Shown here: positions 51,858 to 63,023 of the stretch, one piece after another
Position numbering within the stretch: the first letter of the stretch is position 1
Layout of the letters: each line of letters opens with the position of its first letter
Assembly: GCA_028826165.1 (NCBI GenBank)
Contig: JAPDFW010000127.1
Span: 25,001 to 89,000, forward strand
Direction: 5' to 3'
DNA: 64,000 nucleotides
Source: Anaeramoeba ignava
Taxonomy: Eukaryota; Metamonada; Anaeramoebidae
Made by a program: the position numbers and the translations under genes
Notes under the pieces: model-generated
What the model was told of the DNA's origin: nothing
What the model saw: only the letters and a program-made list of their open reading frames with translations
Databases searched by the model: none

Positions 51858-53200
51858 TTATTGAAGATCAGGAAGTTTAGCAACTTCTTTAAGAAGAATA
51901 GATTTATCTTCTTTAAATTGATCATCATCACGATCGTTATGAAATTGTTTAAGAAAAGAAAGTAATTTTTCCTTGTTTTTTGCAAGAATCTTAACTATTG
52001 GATCTTCTTTTTTTGGATTTGCAACAAATAATTTGAAAATTTGAAAAGCTTCAAATTGAATAGCTTTTCTAGGATCACGAAGTAAATTCATAATTAATTT
52101 GAGATTCTCAACATCAGAAATATATCGAGTCATGTTCTTGAAATTTGAACGATTTAAAAGAATTTCTGAAAGTAATTTTAATGTTTGTCTTGCTGTTACA
52201 TAATTTTCAGATTTTAAAAGTAAGTTCATTTTATCAATAACTCGACTGTAATTTTCTGTTAAAAAAGTTGATAAAACATCAGGATGTTTTGTAAGTAAAC
52301 TCTTTATAAATTAAATAGAATAAAAAAGGATTTTAATTTCAAAATTTAATTTCAAAATTTAATTTTAATTTCAAAATTTAATTTCAAAATGAATTTTAAT
52401 TTTAATTTTAATTTTAATTTTAATTTCAAAATGAATTTTAATTTTAATTTTAATTTTAATTTTAATTTTAATTTTAATTTTAATTTTAATTTTTAATTTT
52501 AATTTTAATTTTAATTGAAATGAATTGATTTATACTTGTAAAGTTGTAAAAGCATCGGATGCAGAATCAAAATCACTAAGTTGAACATAATCAAAAAATT
52601 TCTCAAAATTTTTAGATTTTAAAATGACTTCAGTAAGTTTTTCATTTTGAATACATTCACGAATCATCATTCCAGTATTAAGGGCTATATCAGGATTTTC
52701 ATATCTATTTAAATTTAATTTTAATTTTAATTTTAATTTTGATTTTAAATTTAATTTTAATTTTATAAATGAATTTTAATTTTAATTTTAATTTTAATTT
52801 TAATTTTAATTTTAATTTTAATTTTAAATTTAATTTTGATTTTATAAATGAATTTTAATTTTAATTTCAAAATGAATTTTAATTTTAATAAAAATAAACA
52901 AACCCACGAAATAAAACATCAATAATTTCAGGTTTAAAAAGAATTTTAATTTTAATTAGGATATTTTTAATTTTGATTTTAATGAAGAATTTTATTTGAA
53001 AATTTTTAATTTCAATTTCAAAATGAATTTTAAGATTCAAATTCGAAATATTTTAAATTACTGATCAAATTGCCTAAAATTTCTTGACCAATAATTTCAT
53101 TTGTTAATTGAGTCATTAATTCAGGATTTTTAATTTTAATCTTCCATATAGTATTTTCTTTTTAATTTTTTTTAATTTTAATTTTTCTATTGCTTTTAAT
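51858..53200 (-). CDS. CAB39: Mo25/CAB39 scaffold protein; C-terminal exons clear, N-terminal part damaged or misread
   Basis: Exons 52301-51858 and 52704-52536, and the end of one at 52904 (PEIIDVLFRG|), join in phase and match Mo25: YENPDIALNTG, SKNFEKFFDYVQLSDFDSASDAF, KHPDVL, ENYVTARQTLKLL, MNLLRDPRKAIQFEAFQIFKLFVANP. Mo25 is a helical-repeat scaffold that activates LKB1 and STE20/MST-type kinases with STRAD. Upstream, KKILYG then QLTNEIIGQEILGNLISNL (about 53030-53165) is the N-terminal Mo25 helix pair. The conserved segment expected between it and PEIIDVL is replaced by AAAATT-like low-complexity sequence without splice sites, and no initiation exon was found. It may be a pseudogene or an assembly problem. 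Confidence 0.8.
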
Positions 53201-53639
53201 TTAAACTTTTTCCATCTTTTGATTTTGATTTTAAATTTAAATTTAATTTTAATTTAATTTCAATTTTATAAATGAATTTTTTTCGAAACATTTTAATTTT
53301 TAATTTTTTGTAAAAATGAAAAATGAAAAAATTAAAAAATTTAAAAATATTTTTGCTTTTTCCTTTTTTAAATTTCAAAATGAATTTTTTAATTTTAATT
53401 TAAATTTTCAATTTAAATGAATTTTAATTTTAATTTATTTTTAAATGAATTTTTAATTTTTTTAAATTTAAAAGAATTTTAAATAAAACATCTTTAAATT
53501 TCACTTTTTATTTTAAAATTAATTTAAAAATTCACCATTTTTGAAAGAAGAAAAGAAAACATTTTAGATTCAAACCCAAATCTTGTTAAGAAAGAACAAA
53601 AGAACAAAAACAAAAAGAATTGATAATTATAAATCTTTC

Positions 53640-53810
53640 TTTTGAAAATTAAAAATTTTGGTGGTTTTCCATCTTCAAAAGAAAAAATAAAATTGTTTCT
53701 TTTAACATCTTCTTTTCTTTTGTTAAACTGTATTTCCATCTAATTTTAATTGAAGTTTTTGAGTTAATGGTTCAGTTTTTGGAAGATTTTTATTTGCTAA
53801 TTTTTAAAAA
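53640..53810 (-). pseudogene. Decayed duplicate of the last exon of the Rab5-like gene
   Basis: The minus strand repeats the 3' exon of the Rab5 gene at 54298-54189 (KTEPLTQK, then KLDGNTV in place of KLDGNTQP, then KRRC) with an early stop after NTV and small indels. The downstream flank is also shared (AATTGATAATTATAAATCTT and following bases near 53618 and 54103). It appears to be a local tandem duplication of the gene end. Confidence 0.7.
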
Positions 53811-54188
53811 TGAAAAATGAAAAAAACAATTTCAAAAATTAATTTTTTTAATATTTATTTTTTCTTTTTTTTAATTTTTAATTTTTTTATTTTTAATATT
53901 TAATATTTTAAATTTAATTATTTTTATTTAAATTTTTTATTTTTAATATTTAAAATATTTTAAATAAATTTTACTTTTTAATATTTTTATTTTAAAAATT
54001 TAATTTAAAAATTCAATTTTTATTATTATTATTTTTAGAAGAAAAAAATATTTTTATATTTTAAACCCAAATTTTAAAAGAACAAAAAGAACAAAAATAA
54101 AAGAATTGATAATTATAAATCTTTCTTTTGAAAATTAAAAATTTAATATTTAAATTTAATTTTAAAAGAAAAATAAAATTGTTTTTTT

Positions 54189-55590
54189 TTAACATCTTCT
54201 TTTCTTTTTTATAGGTTGTGTATTTCCATCTAATTTAATTGAAGTTTTTTGAGTTAATGGTTCAGTTGTAATGGAAGAATTTTCTGCTAATTTTTTAGCT
54301 AAATTGAAATGAAAAACAATTTCAAATTAATTTAATATTTATATTTTATATTTAATATTTTATATTTTATATTTAATATTTAATATTTATTATTTATTAT
54401 TTAATATTTAATATTTATTATTTAATATTTATTATTTAATATTTAATATTTAATAATAAATATTAAATATTTAATATTTAATATTTGATATTTAATATTT
54501 ATATTTGATATTTATTATTTTTTATTTATTATTTATATTTTATATTTTTATTAAAATTTATATATTTAATATTTATTATTTAATATTTAATATTTAATAT
54601 TTATTATTTAATATTTAATATTTAATATTTATTATTTAATATTTATTATTTATATTTAATATTTAATATTTTATATTTTATATTTATTATTTTATATTTA
54701 ATATTTAATATTTAATATTTAATATTTAATTAAAAAAATTACCAATAAGTGTAAATAATTCTACAACACCAGATCCATTTTTAGCAGAAGTCTCCATATA
54801 AACCATACCCTTCTCTTTTGCATAATTTTCAGCCTCTTCAATAGAGACGACTCTTCTGTTCTCTAAATCGATTTTATTACCAGCTAAAACAATTAAAATA
54901 TTTGCAGAAATTTCTTTAATTAATTCTTGAATCCATCTTTTTGCTGTTTCAAATGAGTTCTATTAAACAAATCCACATTTAAATAAATATACACAAATGT
55001 TTATAAAGAGATATTGTTGTGATTTTATCAATTTATTGTTTTGAAAATTAATTTTTTTTCAATCAAATATGTTCAAGTTTGAAAAAATTAGATAAAAAAA
55101 TTTCTTACTTTATCAGTAACATCAAATACTGATATTGCAGCACTTGCTCCTCTATAATACATGGGAGCAAGACTATGATATCTTTCTTGACCTGCAGTAT
55201 CCCAGATTTGAATTTTAATCTAAGAGGAAAAAATATGAAAAAAAAATTTTTAAAAAAAGAAAAAGAAAAAGAAAAAGAAAAAGAAAAAGAAAAAGAAAAA
55301 GAAAAAACAGAAAATTTACAACTTTATCATCAATAGGAATTGATTGAGTAACAAATGCAGCTAAAAACATTAAATTTTTTAATTAAATTTTTTTAATTAA
55401 ATTTTTTAATTATTTTTTTTAATTATTTTTTTTAATTATTTTTTTTAATTATTATATTTTTACCTCCTATTGTTGGTTCTTGATTGTCTACAAACTCCCC
55501 TTTGCAATATCTTAAAACTAATGAACTTTTTCCTGCTGCTGATGCTCCTACTAAAACAAGTTTTGGTTCTTGAAAAGGAGTTGAATCCAT
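54189..55590 (-). CDS. RAB5: Rab5-like small GTPase (five exons)
   Basis: Exons 55590-55464, 55360-55323, 55219-55109, 54959-54743 and 54298-54189 join in phase to 200 residues. The signature is Rab5: P-loop [45 protein letters not shown] and TSAK. Rab5 controls early endosome fusion and uptake. The C-terminus ends KKKRRC, with only one Cys, whereas Rab5 usually carries two prenylated Cys; this may be real or a sequence error. The introns hold AAAGAA and AATATTT repeats. The start is the only ATG before the P-loop. Confidence 0.93.
54330..54730. repeat. TTTAATATT repeat in the last Rab5 intron
   Basis: Low-complexity units of AATATTTAATATTTATT fill the intron before the C-terminal exon. Confidence 0.85.
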
Positions 55591-55689
55591 GAATAAAATA
55601 AAAAAATAAAAAAAAAATGAAAAAAAAAAAAATGAAAAAATTTTTTTCGATCAAAATTCATTTTTTGTCAAAATTTCTCTCAATTTTTA

Positions 55690-56330
55690 TTCTATTTTTA
55701 TATTTATATTTATATTTATAATTATAATTATAATTATATTTATATTTAGATTTAGATTTATATTTATATTCCACTTTTTATTCCACTTTTTATTTTATTC
55801 TGTTATTTAAATTGATTTAAATTGTTTAAATATTTTTATTTATATTGATATTTATATTTATATTTATATTTATATTTATATTTATATTTATATTTATATT
55901 TATATTTATATTTATATTTTATATTTATATTTATATTTATATTTATATTTATATTTATATTTATATTCCACTTTATTCCACTTTTTATTTTATTTTGTTT
56001 ATTGATTTAAATTGTTTATTTATATTTATATTTATATTTATATTTATATTTATATTTATATTTATATTTAAATTCCACTTTTTATTCCACTTTTTATTTT
56101 ATCTTTGTTATTTAAATTGATTTAAATATTTATATTTATATTTATATTTATATTTATATTTATATTTATATTTATATTTATATTTATATTTATATTTATA
56201 TTTATATTTATATTTATATTTATATTTATATTTTTATATTTATATTTATATTCCACTTTTTATTCCACTTTTTATTTTATTTTGTTATTTAAATTGATTT
56301 AAATATTTTTATTTTATTCTGTTATTTAAA
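55690..56330. repeat. TATATT hexamer array with repeated TTCCACTTTTTATT spacers
   Basis: Three blocks of TATTTA units, each closed by TTCCACTTTTTATTCCACTT and TATTTAAATTGATTTAAAT, form a higher-order repeat of about 160-200 bases between the Rab5 and RasGEF genes. Confidence 0.85.
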
Positions 56331-56395
56331 TTGATTTAAATTTTTATTGTTTTTGTTTGTTTAAATGTAAATTTAAAAAAAAAAAAAAAAAGAAA

Positions 56396-59300
56396 TTAAA
56401 AAACAGGTTCAATTTTGAGTGACAATTGGGACAAATAATCAGGAGAAATATTCAACGCAAAAACTGCACGTAAAATATTTTCCATCTTTCCGTTGGGAAC
56501 AAAATTATAGGCAAATTTCTGAGTCTGCTGTATTTGGTACAGGATAATAAACAGACGACGAAGTTTAGCCCAGTTAATCAAACCAAAAACTTGGTCCTGA
56601 AGTTCATTTAGATAAGCAAAATCGAACAAAAAAACGCCAATATAAGGAACAATAGCAGATTTTGATTCAAGAAAGGCATTTCTCAATCCACGAAATTGAT
56701 TGATAGTAGTCAAGTTATCCAAAAATTTGAACATCTCCAAAGATTTGCGGGGAACATTTCCCCACGTCTTTCGCAAACGGAAAACGTGATTTGATTGTAA
56801 GCCTGCCATGACGGCCATAAGATCGTTGAAGTTGCCGAGTGATTGCAAGTAGTTTGCGAGTTGGATGAACCGGGTGATAGTCTCGATACGGCGGGTCATG
56901 TCGCGCTCGCTGAGAATAGAGAGAGTGACCCAGTCCGTGATCTGATTGAAGTTACGGATGATCTTAGAAATTAATTTGTCCGAGTGTATTTTCTGGAACT
57001 TCTTGTTCCGTGACAGCCACTCTTTGATGGTGACGCCGTTGAACATTGACGAGGAAACAAGGGTCAGATGCTTTGCGAACTGGCTGATGCGAATATTTGC
57101 TATGGGGGGTATATCGGACTTGTCAATGGTGATATTTACCTGCGGCTTGAGTCCCACTTCATCGGTATTTTCTGAAGGTGATGTTTTTTCATCCTCGTCT
57201 TTCTTTGTGTGCTTGCTTTGTTCATCCGAATCCTCATCGATATCTTGCAGGAGGAAGTTGATGATATCGTCGCTGTTGACAGAATCGATCTGGTTCTTCT
57301 CGATCAGTTGATCAATAAAGTCGTCGTTGATTTGCTTGTTCATAAACACTTGTATGAATTTCGAGTCCTCTCCAAATTCCAACAGCTTGCCGAGGTCTAA
57401 ATCCGGAGGCATGTCATTCTGCGTCTCCAGCGACATCATCTCGTCAGGACTATCCATCTGCAGATTGGCCTCAGCAGTCCCCAGAAGGAAGGAAAGTGTC
57501 TTGTCAGCTCCATGTTCTGACAGCAGATCCATCCCAAATCCGTTGGTCTCATTGAAATCCCCAACAAAGTCATCGTCGATCACAATCTGCGCCCCGTTGT
57601 TCTTGGTCGGCGAGTTCAGCTGTGGAATATTGTCGATATTTTCCAAGTCAATCTCCTCGAACTCATCCGAAAAATCTGGGACAAAATCATCGTCTTGCGG
57701 GATCGGATCCAAATTTTTCTTGTCGATCTCCTTTTTTTGGGAATCCGACAACTCAGAAGTCTTTGTGTCGGTTGTTTCATTTGCGGTTGTGATGTGTGGA
57801 GTTGAAGAATGCGGGAGATGGGAGGATTCGGACTTTTGGGTGGGTTTCTTTTCTGTTTCAGTTTCCGAAAAAAAAGCACTTGTCACATCACTGGTTGTTT
57901 TTTTTCTGTCTTCCACTCCCTTTATGATCTGGGATATAGTTCTTGTCAAAGACGGCACAAGATTTTCATTTGAGCTGATGCGGTCGATCAAGTTCTCAAT
58001 CTCGCATCCGTTTTTAACAACCCCTGAATCCGTACTCAATAGCAAATCATTCCAGCAAAAATTGTTGATCACTCTTCGAGTTGTCGGTTTTATTATCAAT
58101 CCGAATTTGTAGCGCGCGTGAAGAAAAACTACCAATAGCTTCAGACTCCTCGACTTGATCCTCTCCATTTCCTTTGCGTCAATATCTGAGCGGGATTCTC
58201 CACCGCGATACACCTCGACTAATTTTTTCACAAAATCCCCAGAATCAATAAAAAAATGAATTAATCTTATAACCATTTTGCGGAAAAAATAAAGCTGTTT
58301 TTCCGCTGTTAAAAGCTCAACTGCCTTGTTCAGGCTGGTCGCTTGAATCAAGAAGAACTCCTTCAATCCTTTTTCTTTCTTGGATACTTTTTTCGATAAA
58401 TCTCGACTGTTTAAAAATGTGATGAAGCTTTTTTTCTCGTTTTGGATCGCGTTTTCTTTATGAACCCGAATGTTCGTTGTTTGGCACTTGTACTCATCCC
58501 AAAAATTCACAGAATCATTTCGCAGCATTCCCAAGAGATCATCCTCATCCGAATCGTCTTCTCCTTCTGTTGCCATTTCGAAGCAAATGATCTTCAAAAA
58601 ACTATCATTTTCTACTCCTTGTTCGCCCATTTTCAAATTTTCTTCCAGTTTGACTAGTTTTTCCTTCATGATCTTCTTCTTATTTTTCTTTTTCACAATC
58701 TCTTTTTTCAAAAGCGCGATTATTTTTTGATCTTTTGTTTTTGGGATCATGATTTGTTTTTTAAGTTCGTTAAGAAATGTTTCTGTTGTGATTGATTTTT
58801 CAATTAGAACAATTTTTTCTATTATTGCTTCCATTCTTGTTGATGTGAGAGATATTTTGATAAAGCAACTTATTTTGATAGGTTTTGGTTTGAATTGGAG
58901 AACTAAATTATTATTTGTCTTTTTTATTAAAAATATTAAAATATTAAAAATATTAAAAATATTAAAAATATTAAATATTAAAATATTAAAAAATAAAATA
59001 TTAAAATATTAAAAAATAAAATATTAAAATATTAAATAAAATATTAAAAATATTAAATAAAATAATAAAATATTTAAAATATTAAATATAAAATATTAAA
59101 ATAATAAAATATTAAAATATTAAAATATTAAAATACCATCAATTCATTCAACTTCACACTTATTTTGTCTTTACTATTTGGATCCAACCAAATCCCAAAC
59201 TTATAACTATTTATTAAAAATTCATTCACACTCAATTTAAGTCGAATATTTTTTTGTTCAGCAAAAACACCAGAATTTTCTGATCCAATATCTTCAGAAT

Positions 59301-61664
59301 TAAGTTTACTAAATACAAATGTTGAAGAAAATTCTTTAACAAAATTATTTTGATTTTGATTGTGATTTTGATTGTGATTTTGATTTTGATTCATTTCAGC
59401 ACAAATAAACAATCCATATTCATCAAGACTTAATTTAGTTGAACTAATAATCTTCTTCAAAATTTTTGAAATTAAAATATCAGTTGAAACAATTTTCAAA
59501 GATTGTTCAACTTGATCTGTGATATTTGAAGGAAAATAAATAGGAATCTGCAATAGCTTCTTTTTAATAACCAAAGGAGGATATCCCGTTGTTACTTCTG
59601 ATATTAATTTATTTGGTTCAATTTCTTGTGATCGAAATATAACAATAACATTTCTTTTTCCTCCTTCAGAATATTTATTAAATAATGATTCCATTTGAAA
59701 AATTCGTAATAGTTTTTTGTTGTCTTTTCCTACAAATATTTGTAGATCTGAAATGTCCTGTTGCTCTCTATATCTTTCCATTACCATTCCTGCGGTTGTT
59801 TTAGATTCGTTAATTGAAAATTTTTTAAATGGTATTTGCCATTGAAGGAAAAAAACTGGATAAAATGGATTTTGTTCACTTGGTTCAAATTCTTTAAAAA
59901 AATTATCATCAGAATAACTTTTTGAAAATGTCTATAAAAGATTTAAATTTAAATTTTAATTTTAATTTTATAAATGAATTTTAATTTTAATTTTAATTTT
60001 AATTTTAATTTTAATTTTATAAATGAATTTTATAAATGAATTTTATAAATGAATTTTATAAATGAATTTTAATTTTAATTTTAATTTTAATTTTAATTTT
60101 AATTTTAATTTTAATTTTATAAATGAATTTTAATTTTATAAATGAATTTTAATTTTATAAATGAATTTTAATTTTATAAATGAATTTTAATTTTAATTTA
60201 ATAAATGAATTTTAATTTTATAAATGAATTTTAATTTTATAAATGAATTTAAATTTAAATTTTAATTTTATAAATGAATTTTAATTTAATAAATGGATTT
60301 TAATTTTAATTGAAGATTTGCTAATAAAATACATTTGCAAATGTTTGTGATTTTTTTGCTTTTGATAAACTTGGAATAACTGAACTACAAAGATTTTTAA
60401 AAGATTCCAAATCTGATTTTTCAAGAAAATTTGCAGAAATTATTTGAATCAAATCAATAAATGAATTAAATATTTCTAGTCGGCAACTATTTTTTTTTGT
60501 TTCAAAAAATCGAACAATAGCGGATAATTCTTTGCTTTTTATTTTGGAAAGTATTTTAGGAAGTGATTCAAGTAATGAATTCTTCATTTTAAATTCATTC
60601 ATCATTATATCAATTGCACAAATAAGATTAATAATAGATATATTAATTTGAATTTGTGTTCTTGAGACTTTCTTGATTTTCCATCGAAATTTAATTTTGA
60701 TTTTTTCTGTTGGAAATTTTTGTATTTGATTTAGAAGCATTAAATTTTCTAAAGAATTTCTGTTTTTAATTTTAAATTTAATTTTGATTTTAATTTTGAT
60801 TTTAAATTTAATTTTAATTTTGATTTTAATTTTAATTTTAATTTTAATTTTAATTTTAATTTTGATTTTTTAAATGAATTTTAATTTTAATTTTTAATTT
60901 AAAATTTAAATTTAATTAATTTTGATTTTAATTTTAATTTTAATTTTATAAATGAATTTTAATTTAAATTTGAATTTTGATTTTAATTTTAATTTTAATT
61001 TTAATTTTAATTTTAATTTTAATTTTAATTTTAATTTTAATTTTAATTTTAATTTTGATTTTGATTTTGATTTTGATTTTGATTTTAATTTTAATTTTAA
61101 TATTGATTTTGATTTTAATTTTAATTTTAATTTTATAAATGAATTTTGATTTTAATTTTGAATTTGATTTTGATTTTGATTTTGATTTTGATTTTGATTT
61201 TGATTTTTGAATTTGATTTTAATATTAATTTTGATTTTAATTTTAATTTTAATTTTAATATTGATTTTGATTTTGATTTTATAAATGAATTTTAATTTTA
61301 ATTTTAATTTAAATTTTAATTTTAATTTTAATATAAATTTTATAAATGAATTTTAATTTTATAAATGAATTTTAATTTTAAAATTGAAAAACAAACTTGT
61401 GCTGAATAATATTTTCTTCGTTTACACCAACACAACTTGTAAAAATATTTCCCCAAATAATTATATAAGGTTTTGGAACTTGTTGAGATAAAAGTTGATA
61501 ATTAACTGGAAAAATTATAATTTTACGAAGAGATGTTTGCTAATTAAATAGAAATTTTGAAAATAAGAAAATTGATTGATTTATTATTTAAAATATTGTT
61601 ATTATTTTGTGGTTGTTTTATTTACTTTTTTATTTTTTTGATTTTTATTATTTTTGTTAGACAT
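56396..61664 (-). CDS. RasGEF (CDC25-type) protein, five exons, 1308 residues
   Basis: Exons 61664-61626, 61539-61397, 60759-60333, 59931-59137 and 58918-56396 join in phase. The C-terminal catalytic domain is clear: KHLTLVSSSMFNGVTIKEWL, ITDWVTLSIL, the core NFNDLMAVMAGLQSNHVFRL with KTW following, and PYIGVFLFDFAYL. It catalyses GDP release from Ras-family GTPases. An LTAEKQLYF/VKKLVEVYRGG region before it may be the RasGEF_N part. Exon 3 is helical. Exon 4 (LQIPIYFPSNI, LSLDEYGLFICAEM) looks like a ubiquitin-fold RA/FERM-type region (uncertain). Exon 1 is 13 codons. Exon 5 is clearly richer in G+C, with many C/G-ending codons, than exons 1-4. Confidence 0.88.
58925..59130. repeat. AAAATATTA repeat in RasGEF intron 4
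   Basis: The intron between exons 4 and 5 consists of ATATTAAAA units. Confidence 0.85.
59945..60315. repeat. TTTTATAAATGAA repeat in RasGEF intron 3
   Basis: TTTTAATTTTATAAATGAA units with plain TTTTAA hexamers. The same unit recurs in intron 2 and in the Mo25 introns. Confidence 0.85.
60780..61385. repeat. TTTTAA/TTTTGA hexamer array in RasGEF intron 2
   Basis: A hexamer array with TATAAATGAA interruptions. Apparent Asn/Phe ORFs across it are artefacts. Confidence 0.88.
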
Positions 61665-62292
61665 TTAAAAAGAAAATTAAAAAATGAAAAAAATGAAAAA
61701 AATGAAAATAAAATTAAAAAAAAATTTAAATTTCAAAAAGCAAAAAAAATTATTCAAAAATTGAATTAGATCAATCTAAAATTTACAATTTAAAAAAAAT
61801 AAAAGGGGGTTAAAAAGACAAAATTCTGTTTTTTTTTCTTATTTTTTATTTATTTTATTTTTATTTTTATTTTCTCCTTTTTTTTTCTCCTTTTTTTTTT
61901 TCCACTTAATCATTAGTTAATCAATTAGGAAATAATTTAATTAATTAATTAATTAGGAAATAATTTAAAAATAATTTGGAAATTAAAAGAAATAATAAAT
62001 AAAAGAAATTTTTCATTTTGATTTCATTTTGATCTTTTTTTTTTTTTAAAAGAAAATTTGATTTTAAATCTTCTTTAAATTTTAGATTAACGTTTTTTTA
62101 ATTTTTGGATTTTGGACAACTGGATACAGTTTTTTTTTTAAATTAAAAAGTGATTTATTTTTTTATTTTTTAATTGATCATTTTTTTTCTTTCTTTTCTT
62201 TTATAATTTTTTTTTTTTTTTTAAAATTCTTAGTTTTTATTTTTTTTCTTTTTATTTTCTTTTTATTTTTACTGTTATTTTTTTTATTACAA
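61665..62292. other. Divergent spacer upstream of RasGEF and casein kinase
   Basis: A/T homopolymers, a pair of TTAGGAAATAATTTAA-type repeats near 61925-61965, and a pyrimidine-rich leader before the kinase ATG at 62293. No other gene was recognised. Confidence 0.6.
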
Positions 62293-62681
62293 ATGAAATA
62301 TATTTTAGAAAAAAAAATTGGAGCAGGAGCTTTTGGTTTAATTTATCAAGGAAAAGATAAAAATACAAATGAAAAAGTTGCAATAAAAATTGTAAAAAAT
62401 TAAATTTAATTAAAAATTAAATTAAAATTTAAATTATTTTATTAAAAAATAAAACAACTCAGGAAAACAATAAAACAAAATATCCTCAATTATTTCATGA
62501 AAACAGAATTTATCGAATACTTTCTGGCGGAGTTGGTATTCCTAAAATCAAATGGTTTGGTTCTGAAGGGGATCATAATATTCTTGTTATGGATCTTTTA
62601 GGTCCAAGTTTAGAATCTTTATTTCATCAATGTTCAAGAAAATTCTCTTTAAAAACTGTTCTTTTAATTGGTGATCAATTG
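62293..62681 (+). pseudogene. Casein kinase 1, truncated after two exons
   Basis: Exons 62293-62391 and 62463-62681 join in phase. They encode the CK1 N-lobe and start of the C-lobe: MKYILEKKIGAGAFGLIYQG (Gly loop), VAIKI (Lys), [37 protein letters not shown] and LIGDQL. After a good donor (TTG|GTATT) no exon with the expected HRDIKPEN/DFG part is found before the opposite-strand protease gene at 63024. It is therefore either a truncated remnant, an assembly junction, or a gene whose next exon lies beyond the window with the protease nested in an intron. Confidence 0.8.
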
Positions 62682-62754
62682 GTATTAAAAAATAAATATT
62701 AAATTAAATATTAAAATAAATATTAAAATAAATATTAAATTAAATATTAAAATA

Positions 62755-62895
62755 AATATGAGTGATTTGAGGCTGATGTGAAAAATTTTTTTTTGTTTAT
62801 TTTTTTTCCCTTTTTTAATTAAAATTGAACAAGAAATCTCGATAAAAGCCTCAAATTTTGGTGCTTCCTGAGGCACGATAAAGGTTTATTTCTTT
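62755..62895. other. Isolated complex non-coding segment with inverted repeats
   Basis: Between the AT repeats sits a compositionally normal segment. ATTTGAGGCT at 62765-62774 and AGCCTCAAAT at 62847-62856 are perfect inverted repeats. GTGCTT/AGGCAC at 62861-62876 forms a six-pair stem with a CCTG loop. CGATAAA occurs twice (62840 and 62876). It could be a structured RNA gene, or the shared 3' region of CK1 and the protease. Identity is not known. Confidence 0.4.
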
Positions 62896-63023
62896 GAGAA
62901 TTAGAAAAATTGAATCAAAAAAAATCAATCAAAAAAAATCAATCAAAAATCAATCAAAAAAAAAGAAAAATGAATTAGATTCTTGTCAAAGAAAAAAGGA
63001 ATAGAAAGAGTGATTATTTTTTC

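Noticed and set aside
57327-58112. 261-residue plus-strand ORF
   Set aside because: Antisense shadow of the GC-rich RasGEF exon; no recognisable domain.
61557-61769. Plus-strand ORF with a hydrophobic stretch and basic tail
   Set aside because: It starts with TTG and overlaps the first exon and intron of RasGEF on the other strand, which fit in phase.
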